Positions 1 through 5,207 of a DNA stretch of 8,763 nt are shown piece by piece; position 1 is the stretch's first letter, and the number at the start of each line of letters is the position of its first letter. Position numbers and translations under genes: made by a program. The notes under the pieces were generated by a model, which saw nothing but the letters and a program-made list of their open reading frames with translations, was not told the DNA's origin and made no database searches. The DNA is from Promicromonosporaceae bacterium. GTDB lineage: Bacteria > Actinomycetota > Actinomycetes > Actinomycetales > Cellulomonadaceae. The stretch covers positions 1-8,763 of the forward strand of contig WQZL01000105.1 in assembly GCA_009780755.1 (NCBI GenBank), written 5' to 3'.

Positions 1-2
1 CC

Positions 3-260
3 GATGTGCTGTTGATGGATGAGCCAACCTCTGCCCTGGACCCCGCGTCCACCACCAGAATTGAAGACCTGATGGGGCATCTCAAAACGGAGTACACCGT
101 CGTCATCGTCACGCATAACATGCAGCAGGCGGCGCGGATCTCGGACCGAACGGCATTCTTCCTCACCGGCGACCTGGTCGAGTCCGACCTGACGAGCAAG
201 ATATTCTCAGCACCCCAGGATGAGCGCACGGAGAACTACATCGCCGGCCGGTTCGGCTAG
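3..260 (+). CDS. pstB: Phosphate ABC transporter ATP-binding protein PstB, 3' end only
   Basis: The reading frame is already open at the left edge and ends with TAG at 258-260, so only the last 85 residues are present; the ATG at 6 is internal. PstB is the cytoplasmic ATPase that drives the PstSCA high-affinity phosphate importer. Visible are the Walker B and D-loop stretch (LLMDEPTSALDP), the H-loop (VVIVTHNM) and the C-terminal segment typical of PstB (AFFLTGDLVE..., then SKIFSAP and ENYIAGRFG). Walker A and the LSGGQ signature lie outside the window. The ending ENYI(A/S)GRFG and the adjacent phosphate regulators favour PstB over other import ATPases. It would be the last gene of a pstSCAB operon, and it converges on the response regulator gene with 10 bp between the stops. 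No clear terminator is seen in that gap. Confidence 0.93.
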   Translation, partial: DVLLMDEPTSALDPASTTRIEDLMGHLKTEYTVVIVTHNMQQAARISDRTAFFLTGDLVESDLTSKIFSAPQDERTENYIAGRFG

Positions 261-270
261 CTCCCAATCG

Positions 271-990
271 TCAGGCGTCTTCGTCGGCGAGGCGGTAGCC
301 AAGGCCACGGACGGTGAGCAGGTAGCGCGGGTGGGCCGGATCAGGTTCGATCTTGGCCCGCAGGCGTTTTACATGCACGTCGAGCGTCTTGGTGTCGCCG
401 AAGTAGTCGCTCCCCCACACCTGATCGATCAGCTGCCCGCGGGTAAGCACCCGGCCAACATCGGTCATCAGGCATTCGAGCAGACCAAACTCCTTGAGCG
501 GCAGCTTCACCGCTACGCCATTGATGGTGACCTTGTGTCGATCCACGTCTAGGCGAATCGGCCCGACCGCCAACACATCGTCGGCCGCTTCGGCCTTCGA
601 TGGTGACGCCGGGTTGATGGCGGCTTCGGGGGCGCGGCGGCGAAGTACCGCCCGAATGCGGGCCAGCAGTTCCCGGAAGGAATAGGGCTTCGTGAGATAG
701 TCATCGGCACCGAGTTCAAGACCCACCACCTTGTCGATCTCGGTGTCCTTCGCTGTAATCATGATAATCGGCACATCGCTCTTGGCCCGAATCTGGCGAC
801 ACACCTCGGTGCCAGGAAGGCCGGGCAGCATCAGGTCAAGCAACACCAGATTGGCGCCCGCCTCCGCGAAGCGAGCCAGCGCTTCTGGACCAGTGGACGC
901 CTCGAGAACCTCGAATCCCTCCCGGGCCAGCTGAAACGTGAGCGGGTCGCGATATGACTCTTCGTCCTCGACTACGAGTATGCGGGTCAT
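271..990 (-). CDS. regX3: OmpR/PhoB-family response regulator (RegX3/PhoP type)
   Basis: This is a 239-residue DNA-binding response regulator that presumably controls the phosphate-starvation genes. The receiver domain (about 1-120) has acidic residues E8, D9 and E10, phospho-acceptor D52 in LLDLMLPGLPG, switch T79 and K101 in YLTKPYS. The C-terminal winged helix (about 138-236) has the recognition helix around 201-214 (KTLDVHVKRLRAKI) and the wing ending VRGLGYRL. The linker of about 20 residues is Ala/Pro rich. The frame is open 25 codons further upstream, but ATG 990 is chosen because residues MTRILVVEDE match the usual start of the fold, AAAGGA precedes it by 6 nt, and the start overlaps the kinase stop as ATGA. 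It is translationally coupled to the kinase and convergent with pstB. Family and partner are clear; the name rests on the phosphate neighbours (pstB, phoU). PhoP would be the Streptomyces name. Confidence 0.93.
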   Translation of the reverse strand: MTRILVVEDEESYRDPLTFQLAREGFEVLEASTGPEALARFAEAGANLVLLDLMLPGLPGTEVCRQIRAKSDVPIIMITAKDTEIDKVVGLELGADDYLTKPYSFRELLARIRAVLRRRAPEAAINPASPSKAEAADDVLAVGPIRLDVDRHKVTINGVAVKLPLKEFGLLECLMTDVGRVLTRGQLIDQVWGSDYFGDTKTLDVHVKRLRAKIEPDPAHPRYLLTVRGLGYRLADEDA

Positions 991-2078
991 GCGACGTCCT
1001 TTGCATTCATAGGGGCGGCGGGGATGCGCAAGGTAAACGTAGTGCCTTGGCCCGGTTCTGACCACAGCTGCACGTCTCCACCGTGGTCAGCGGCTATGTG
1101 CTTGACGATGGACAGGCCCAGGCCGGTGCCGCCGGTCTCCCGCGAGCGGGCGTCATCGACGCGATAGAACCGCTCAAAGACCCGCTCCTGTTCCTCGGCT
1201 GCGATCCCAATGCCTTGATCTACCACCGCGATCTGCACCAGGCCGTCCACCTCGGTTATCGCCACGCCGACATGCGTATTCTCCGAAGAGTAGGCCACGG
1301 CGTTGTCCAGCAGATTTCGCACGGCCGTGACCAGCAGGTTGTGATCGCCGTATACGTGAGGCTGCGGGCCATCGCCGATGGTGATTGCGATGTTCTTCGC
1401 GGAGGCCGACGTGCGGGCACGATCCACGGCCTCGATCACCACCTGCGCCACTGAAACCGTGCGCTCATAGGAGGTGGCACCATCGACTTGAATGCGGGAG
1501 AGTTCGATGATCTCGTGCACCAAGGCAGACAGCCGCATGGCCTCCCGTCTCATCCGTTCGGCGAATCGACGCACCACCGCCGGATCCTCGGCCGCATCGG
1601 TGACGGTCTCGGCTAGTAGCGAGATGGCGCCGACGGGCGTCTTCAGCTCGTGGGAGACGTTGACCACAAAGTCACGGCGAATGGCCTCGACGCGGCGAGC
1701 CTCGGTGCGATCCTCGGCCAACACCAGCACACGATCGTCACCCAGCGGCGCCACCCGCACCTGCAAGAGCACCCTGCCCCCGCCGACGGGGCCGCGTGGC
1801 AGCTCCAGTTCCTGTTCGCGGATCGCCCCGTCGCGACGCACCAACACCACTAGATCGAGCAGCACCTGGTGCTCAAGATCATCGTTACGAACGATGCCCA
1901 GGGCGTAGGCGAGCGAAGAGGCCCGCACCACGTCATCATTCGCATCGAGTACGACGGTGGCGGCATTCAGCACGGCAAGTACCCGCACCACGTCGTCGTG
2001 CAACTCATTCGGTAGTGGTGGCACGGTGGCTCCGGCTCCAGCCTGAACCCGCCGTCTGCGGGATAGGAATCCATTCAC
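987..2078 (-). CDS. senX3: Phosphate sensor histidine kinase (SenX3/PhoR type), without transmembrane segment
   Basis: This 363-residue histidine kinase is predicted to autophosphorylate and pass phosphate to the adjacent regulator. A PAS-like sensor region spans about 28-125. The dimerisation/H box is VSHELKTPV with H143. The ATPase domain has N box N255/N259, G1 box VDQGIGI (D287), F box FERFYRVD (301-308) and G2 box GGTGLGL (316-322). It resembles mycobacterial SenX3 from the H box to the G2 box. The start is GTG 2078: in this frame a TAA lies 13 codons upstream with no other start codon between. There is no Shine-Dalgarno sequence; a TACCCT hexamer ends 6 nt before the GTG, suggesting a leaderless message. 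Odd: SenX3 and PhoR normally begin with membrane helices, but this N-terminus starts with a basic stretch (SRRRRVQ) followed by soluble sequence, so the protein looks cytosolic. Confidence 0.92.
   Translation of the reverse strand: MNGFLSRRRRVQAGAGATVPPLPNELHDDVVRVLAVLNAATVVLDANDDVVRASSLAYALGIVRNDDLEHQVLLDLVVLVRRDGAIREQELELPRGPVGGGRVLLQVRVAPLGDDRVLVLAEDRTEARRVEAIRRDFVVNVSHELKTPVGAISLLAETVTDAAEDPAVVRRFAERMRREAMRLSALVHEIIELSRIQVDGATSYERTVSVAQVVIEAVDRARTSASAKNIAITIGDGPQPHVYGDHNLLVTAVRNLLDNAVAYSSENTHVGVAITEVDGLVQIAVVDQGIGIAAEEQERVFERFYRVDDARSRETGGTGLGLSIVKHIAADHGGDVQLWSEPGQGTTFTLRIPAAPMNAKDVA
997..1002 (-). promoter_or_regulatory. Ribosome binding site of the response regulator gene
   Basis: Read on the minus strand this is AAAGGA, 6 nt before the ATG at 990. 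It lies inside the end of the kinase coding sequence. It decides the start in favour of 990 over in-frame codons further upstream and implies translational coupling through the ATGA overlap. Confidence 0.7.
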
Positions 2079-2084
2079 AGGTTC

Positions 2085-2090
2085 AGGGTA
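2085..2090 (-). promoter_or_regulatory. Putative -10 element of a leaderless senX3 transcript
   Basis: On the minus strand TACCCT (TANNNT pattern) ends 6 nt before the GTG start codon at 2078, which would put transcription start at or next to the GTG. No good -35 is visible at 16-18 bp. Short degenerate motif, so moderate to low certainty. Confidence 0.4.
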
Positions 2091-2149
2091 GGCGCTGCGG
2101 GTGAGGGAAACGGGTTACGCGACGGATAAAACATACGGATTCGGCTGAT

Positions 2150-2182
2150 GTTCACCTGCCCGGCACCTAGAGTTCACTCAGC
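2150..2182 (+). promoter_or_regulatory. PHO-box-like operator, 11-bp direct repeats
   Basis: GTTCACCTGCC (2150-2160) and GTTCACTCAGC (2172-2182) are separated by exactly one 11-bp unit with a weaker CGGCACC core. Units phased at 11 bp with a G(T/G)TCAC core are the hallmark of the PhoP box known from Streptomyces. A degenerate fourth unit may start at 2139 (ATTCGG). The site lies in the region between divergent senX3-regX3 and phoU, where Streptomyces also has a PHO box between phoRP and phoU. The third unit falls at the -35 position of a plausible phoU promoter. The likely ligand is the phosphorylated response regulator encoded at 271-990. Confidence 0.65.
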
Positions 2183-2200
2183 GGTGTCCTTAGTTATGAG
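2172..2200 (+). promoter_or_regulatory. Putative phoU promoter with PHO-box unit replacing the -35
   Basis: GTTCAC (2172-2177), 17 bp, then TATGAG (2195-2200) gives a normal spacing and would start transcription near 2207, leaving an untranslated leader of about 46 nt before phoU. A weak -35 overlapped by an activator site is the usual design of PhoP-activated promoters. The -10 choice is tentative. Confidence 0.4.
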
Positions 2201-2252
2201 ACGGTTTATGCACCACACCGTCTTGAGGGCGGCGAACTAGATAGGGATGCAT

Positions 2253-2909
2253 ATGCGCAAGCTTTTTGAAGCCAAATTACAGCAGGTGGGCGACGATCTG
2301 GTCACCATGAGCAAAATGGTCGAGGTAGCGGTCGAAAAGGCCGGCCAGGCCCTGTTGACTGCCGATCTATCGCTAGCCCAAGAGGTGATTGCGGGCGACC
2401 GCTTGATCGACGTCCTTCAGCGTGAGCTGGATGAGCGTTGCGTGCTGCTGCTGGCTCAGCAGTCACCGGTTGCCACCGATTTGCGACTAGTGGTGAGCGC
2501 GCTGCGCATGTCGATGACGCTAGAGCGCATGGGTGATCTGGCCCGGCACGTTGCCGAGGTGGCGCGAAGTCGCTACCCCGGTAAAGCAATCCGACCAGCT
2601 GAGGAGGCAACGTTTGCGGCAATGGTGACGGCCGCCCGGCAGGTATCGGGCGAGGTAGTCACGTTGTTGGAGACCCGTGACCTGGAACTGGCGGCCGCTA
2701 TCGAACGAGATGACGATGTGCTAGATGACCTGCACGCCGAAACCTTCGCCGCGCTGCTGGCCCCTAGGTGGGATGGCACGGTACAAGAGGCCATCGACAT
2801 CACGCTGGTGGGTCGCTACCTCGAACGCTTCGGCGACCACGCCACCACCATCGCCCGCCGTATCGTCTTTCTGGTAACCGGCGAACCCAACACACCCATA
2901 GTGGGGTGA
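2253..2909 (+). CDS. phoU: Phosphate signalling protein PhoU
   Basis: PhoU links the state of the PstSCAB importer to the sensor kinase, damping the phosphate-starvation response and limiting uptake. The protein is 218 residues of all-helical sequence made of two repeated three-helix units, each with the PhoU metal-binding signature E-x-x-x-D: ERMGD at 91-95 and ERFGD at 191-195. The length is normal for the family. The start at 2253 (MRKLFEAKL) is preferred over ATG 2247, because AGGG at 2243-2246 lies 6 nt before 2253 but abuts 2247, and family members usually begin MR. Using 2247 would only add Met-His. It is divergent from senX3 with a PHO-box-like operator between, as in Streptomyces, and its stop is one base from the stop of ispH on the other strand. 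Confidence 0.95.
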   Translation: MRKLFEAKLQQVGDDLVTMSKMVEVAVEKAGQALLTADLSLAQEVIAGDRLIDVLQRELDERCVLLLAQQSPVATDLRLVVSALRMSMTLERMGDLARHVAEVARSRYPGKAIRPAEEATFAAMVTAARQVSGEVVTLLETRDLELAAAIERDDDVLDDLHAETFAALLAPRWDGTVQEAIDITLVGRYLERFGDHATTIARRIVFLVTGEPNTPIVG

Positions 2910-2910
2910 G

Positions 2911-3903
2911 TTAGGTGGTGGGGGGTTTTAGGTCGAGGCCGGTGGCTTTTTGGGTGGAGCGCAGTTCGCGGGGCAGCGAGAAGGTTAGGGATTCCGTTTC
3001 GGTGCGCACCTCCCTAACCTCCGCGTATCCGCGTTCGGCCAGGTGTTGTAGCACGTCACGCACCAGGATTTCCGGCACGGAGGCACCCGAGGTGACCCCG
3101 ACCGTCCAGGCACCTGCCAGCCAGGCGTCATCGATCTCGGCCGCGTAGTCCACACGGTAGGCCGCCCCGGCCCCGGTCTGGCGAGCCACCTCGACCAGCC
3201 GCACCGAGTTCGACGAATTGGCCGAGCCAACCACGATCACCACATCAGACTCCGGTGCGATCCGCTTGACGGCCACCTGCCGGTTCTGCGTCGCGTAGCA
3301 AATGTCATCGGATGGCGGATCTTGGAGCTGCGGGAAGCGCTCGCGCAGCCGCCGCACGGTTTCCATCGTCTCATCCACCGATAGCGTGGTCTGCGAGAGC
3401 CACACCACCTTGGCTCCATCGCGCACCGTAATCCGATCCACGTCATCGGGCGAGTTGACGATCTGCACATGGTCGGGCGCCTCCCCGGCGGTACCTTCCA
3501 CCTCCTCGTGCCCATCGTGACCGATCAGCAAAATGTCGTAATCGGCGGCGGCAAACCGTACCGCCTCCTTGTGCACCTTTGAGACCAGCGGGCAGGTCGC
3601 GTCGATGGTCTCTAGCCCGCGCCCAGCGGCAGCGGCCCGCACCGCAGGCGATACCCCGTGGGCGGAGAACACAAGCCTGGCCCCCGCCGGTGCCTCGTCC
3701 ACCTCATCTACGAACACCGCGCCCCGCTCGCGCAGCGCACCAACGACGTGCTTGTTGTGCACTATCTCCTTGCGGACATACACCGGCGCGCCATACATGG
3801 CCAGGGCCTTTTCCACCGCGACGACGGCGCGGTCCACCCCGGCGCAATACCCCCGCGGGGCGGCCAGCAGCACCCGCTTGGTGGGCTTGTCGGCTGAATT
3901 CAT
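2911..3903 (-). CDS. ispH: 4-hydroxy-3-methylbut-2-enyl diphosphate reductase IspH (LytB)
   Basis: IspH is the cytosolic iron-sulfur enzyme of the last MEP-pathway step, reducing HMBPP to isopentenyl and dimethylallyl diphosphate. The 330-residue protein has the three cluster cysteines C20 (PRGYCAGVDRAV), C104 (DATCPLV) and C202 (ICYATQNRQ). It also has the substrate histidines H49 (IVHNKHVV), H82 (FSAHGVSP) and H132, and the acid E134 in GHDGHEEVEGT. Diphosphate-binding segments are GSANSSNS (226-233) and TSGASVPE (271-278). All key residues are present, so it should be active. ATG 3903 is the first start; there is no good Shine-Dalgarno, and TAGGTT ends 6 nt upstream, suggesting a leaderless message. 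It converges with phoU (one base between stops) and is divergent from the metQNI leader. The C-terminal tail after about residue 312 looks poorly conserved. Confidence 0.97.
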   Translation of the reverse strand: MNSADKPTKRVLLAAPRGYCAGVDRAVVAVEKALAMYGAPVYVRKEIVHNKHVVGALRERGAVFVDEVDEAPAGARLVFSAHGVSPAVRAAAAGRGLETIDATCPLVSKVHKEAVRFAAADYDILLIGHDGHEEVEGTAGEAPDHVQIVNSPDDVDRITVRDGAKVVWLSQTTLSVDETMETVRRLRERFPQLQDPPSDDICYATQNRQVAVKRIAPESDVVIVVGSANSSNSVRLVEVARQTGAGAAYRVDYAAEIDDAWLAGAWTVGVTSGASVPEILVRDVLQHLAERGYAEVREVRTETESLTFSLPRELRSTQKATGLDLKPPTT

Positions 3904-3909
3904 AGCGTC

Positions 3910-3940
3910 AACCTAAGCCGATCCTCGCTAGGGTTGACAA
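3910..3940 (-). promoter_or_regulatory. Putative ispH promoter, leaderless
   Basis: On the minus strand TTGTCA (3940-3935) is followed after 19 bp by TAGGTT (3915-3910), which ends 6 nt before the ispH ATG at 3903. The -10 placement fits a leaderless transcript. The 19-bp spacer is longer than ideal, so the -35 assignment is less certain than the -10. Confidence 0.4.
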
Positions 3941-3943
3941 CCC
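3931..3943. repeat. Perfect inverted repeat covering the divergent -35 region
   Basis: GGGTTGACAACCC has 6-bp arms around a single central base. It contains the plus-strand TTGACA (3934-3939) and the minus-strand TTGTCA (3940-3935). It could be an operator controlling both ispH and the metQNI leader, or simply two abutting -35 boxes. Confidence 0.55.
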
Positions 3944-3962
3944 TTGCCGCCGTTTGTAACAG
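3934..3962 (+). promoter_or_regulatory. Putative promoter of the metQNI leader
   Basis: Consensus TTGACA at 3934-3939, a 17-bp spacer, then TAACAG at 3957-3962. Transcription would start about 7-9 nt downstream, at 3969-3971, which coincides with the ATG of the short leader ORF. The perfect -35 and optimal spacing make this the best promoter match in the window. The -10 is imperfect (last base G). Confidence 0.55.
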
Positions 3963-3970
3963 TTTGTGCC

Positions 3971-4084
3971 ATGTCCGCCACTACGCCACACGCCTCCGCC
4001 CCGCGCTTTAGCCAGCGCGCGGAGATGTGCTGTGCCACAGGTGGCGCCGGGCATCGAATGCCCACCGGCCTGATGTGCCGCTGA
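3971..4084 (+). CDS. Short Met/Cys-containing ORF, candidate leader peptide of metQNI
   Basis: This 37-codon ORF runs from ATG 3971 to TGA 4082-4084 and has no family that I recognise. It carries Met codons at 1, 19, 30 and 35 and Cys codons at 20, 21 and 36. The motif Met-Cys-Cys is followed by AT-GGAGHRMPTG, and the peptide ends Leu-Met-Cys-Arg. It has no Shine-Dalgarno sequence, but the predicted transcription start of the TTGACA/TAACAG promoter falls at its ATG, so it could be translated as a leaderless message. It overlaps several hairpins and ends inside the 5' arm of one of them. It sits about 185 nt upstream of a methionine-type transporter gene. A regulatory peptide whose translation senses Met or Cys supply is my inference; a chance ORF in GC-rich RNA remains possible. 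Confidence 0.45.
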   Translation: MSATTPHASAPRFSQRAEMCCATGGAGHRMPTGLMCR

Positions 4085-4140
4085 GAATCAGCTTCCCGGC
4101 ACAGGCCCGCTGATCGGCATCAGCGAACCAAGATAGCCCT

Positions 4141-4202
4141 GCCCGCACCCCGCCCATGACCGGCGTCGGGAGCGGCCTGCCCCGCCGTCATCGGCTGCGG
4201 GC
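4141..4202 (+). terminator. Long imperfect hairpin, possible attenuator stem
   Basis: The outer stem GCCCGCA/TGCGGGC (7 bp) encloses a 9-bp stem with one bulge (ATGAC and GGCG against CGCC and GTCAT) and an inner GGG/CCC pair. It is followed by CTTCTGAA, with no proper U-tract, so it is not a classical intrinsic terminator. It could act as an actinobacterial U-poor terminator, a pause site or only a structural element. It lies about 68 bp before metQ. Confidence 0.3.
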
Positions 4203-4256
4203 CTTCTGAATACACCTTCCCCACTTCCGGGCGCCTGCCGCCCGATGCCAACACCT

Positions 4257-4263
4257 AAAGGAA
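4257..4263 (+). promoter_or_regulatory. metQ ribosome binding site
   Basis: AAAGGAA, with GGA ending 7 nt before ATG 4270. It is a good Shine-Dalgarno match that fixes the metQ start, and it lies 12 nt after the 4228-4244 hairpin, so structure in the leader could influence its access. Confidence 0.7.
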
Positions 4264-4269
4264 ATTCCC

Positions 4270-5172
4270 ATGAATCGCCGTTTTACCTCCGCGAAGCTGC
4301 TTACGTTTGCTACCGTCGCCGCCCTAGCTCTGTCCGCCTGTGCCGGCGACGCCGCCTCCCCGGATGCAGCCCTCGGCACGGCCGAGCGTCCCCTGCGCAT
4401 CGGCATCATTAACGCCGAAGACGCCTACCGCGACACCTTGCGTGACCTCGCTCGCGCCGAGGGCATCTACCTGGAATGGGTCAACTTCTCTGACTTCTCG
4501 ATCCCAAATCTGGCTCTGGCCGAGGGTGACCTCGACCTCAATCAGTTCCAGCACATTCAGTTCCTGGCCAACTTCAATGTGGCCACCGGAAGCAACCTGG
4601 TCCCAATCGGGGCCACCGCCGTGTATCCGCTGGGCCTGTATTCGCTGCGGCACGATTCGCTGGCCGACTTCCCCCGGGGCGCAGAGATCGCGATCCCGAA
4701 CGACCCCACCAATCAGGCTCGCGCGCTGCTCGTGCTACAGGCAGCCGGCCTAATCACGCTCCGCGACGGCGGAAATTCGCTCTCGACCCCGGCCGACATT
4801 CTGCGAGAGGAGTCAATCGCCAGGGTGATCCCGGTCGAGGCTGCGCAGACCGCGATCTCCCTCCACGATATCGATGGTTCAATCGTCAATAACTCGATGA
4901 TTCCCCAGGTGGGACTCACCCTGGCCGATGCGATCTTCGCCGATGACCCTTCCTCCCTGGCCGCCGAGCCGTATATCAATGTCTGGGTCACCCGGGCCGA
5001 GGACGCCGAGAACGAAACCTTTCACCGCCTGATCGCGCTGTTCCACGCCTCGCCTACGGTCATCGAGGGTCTGCGCGCATCGTCGGCGGATACCGCAGCG
5101 GTCCGCAACAATCCGGCCCTGGATTTACAGCGAATTCTCGCCGAAATCGAAGCCAACCTACGCAACCAGTAA
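4270..5172 (+). CDS. metQ: MetQ/NlpA-family substrate-binding lipoprotein
   Basis: This is the extracellular, lipid-anchored binding protein of a methionine-type ABC importer, 300 residues. The N-terminus is a lipoprotein signal: basic MNRRFTSAK, hydrophobic 10-22, lipobox LSAC with acyl-Cys C24. The mature part has NlpA-family blocks: IGIINAEDAYRDTLRDLA near 44-61, DLDLNQFQHIQFL (87-99), IPNDPTNQARALLVLQ (142-157), DGSIVNNSM (202-210) and EPYINVWVTRAED (233-245). IPNDPxNxxRAL is strongly conserved in MetQ and contributes to the binding site. The start is set by AAAGGAA upstream. The stop overlaps the next possible start as TAATG. The family is sure; methionine as substrate is inferred from the MetN/MetI partners and NIL domain, since NlpA proteins can also bind other amino acids or short peptides. 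Confidence 0.92.
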   Translation: MNRRFTSAKLLTFATVAALALSACAGDAASPDAALGTAERPLRIGIINAEDAYRDTLRDLARAEGIYLEWVNFSDFSIPNLALAEGDLDLNQFQHIQFLANFNVATGSNLVPIGATAVYPLGLYSLRHDSLADFPRGAEIAIPNDPTNQARALLVLQAAGLITLRDGGNSLSTPADILREESIARVIPVEAAQTAISLHDIDGSIVNNSMIPQVGLTLADAIFADDPSSLAAEPYINVWVTRAEDAENETFHRLIALFHASPTVIEGLRASSADTAAVRNNPALDLQRILAEIEANLRNQ

Positions 5173-5197
5173 TGACTCGGCCCCTAGAACGATCGCC

Positions 5198-5202
5198 AGG
5201 AG
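5198..5202 (+). promoter_or_regulatory. metN ribosome binding site
   Basis: AGGAG lies 5 nt before ATG 5208. It supports this start over the ATG at 5172 that overlaps the metQ stop, which has no comparable site at a suitable distance. Confidence 0.7.
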
Positions 5203-5207
5203 CAGCA

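Larger units (their letters stand above)
3971..4269 (+). promoter_or_regulatory. Structured leader RNA of metQNI, unassigned class
   Basis: About seven hairpins can be drawn in order. A: 3994-4024, CTCCG and CGCGC against GCGCG and CGGAG with a CCC bulge. B: 4034-4045, GCCAC/GTGGC. C: 4049-4063, GGGCAT-CGA-ATGCCC. D: 4068-4106, GCC and TGTGCCG against CGGCACA and GGC, with inner CTGA-GAA-TCAG. E: 4108-4125, CGCTGAT-CGGC-ATCAGCG. F: 4141-4202, GCCCGCA/TGCGGGC enclosing ATGAC..GGCG/CGCC..GTCAT. G: 4228-4244, CGGGCG-CCTGC-CGCCCG, just before the metQ ribosome site. Some arms have a second partner. I see none of the conserved cores of SAM-I, SAM-IV, cobalamin or T-box leaders. Apart from the short ORF there is no gene here. 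High GC favours chance hairpins, but the perfect arms and their density are notable. Confidence 0.5.

Noticed and set aside
991..1065. A 25-codon N-terminal extension of the response regulator from an upstream in-frame start
   Set aside because: It lies inside the kinase gene, and its sequence has no likeness to receiver domains. ATG 990 has AAAGGA at 6 nt and the ATGA overlap.
2911..2930. G-quadruplex-like G runs at the end of ispH (GGTGGTGGGGGG)
   Set aside because: The runs are irregular, only one exceeds two Gs by much, and they are accounted for by Pro/Thr codons of the IspH tail.
4072..4130. Resemblance to a TPP riboswitch (CTGAGA at 4081 and CTGATC...CAGCG at 4110-4125)
   Set aside because: The order, spacing and the remaining THI-box blocks (such as the conserved GGGA and the helix between the motifs) do not match, and both stretches are explained by simple hairpins D and E. 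The downstream transporter is methionine-type.
4156..4209. A 17-codon ORF (ATG 4156, stop 4207-4209) in the metQNI leader
   Set aside because: It lies wholly within the long hairpin, has no ribosome site or promoter at its start, and its Arg-rich composition is what GC-rich stem sequence gives by chance.
5172..5207. metN start at ATG 5172 overlapping the metQ stop
   Set aside because: It has no ribosome site and adds 12 residues unlike MetN; AGGAG precedes ATG 5208 at the right distance. Not wholly excluded, because TAATG coupling can work by re-initiation.
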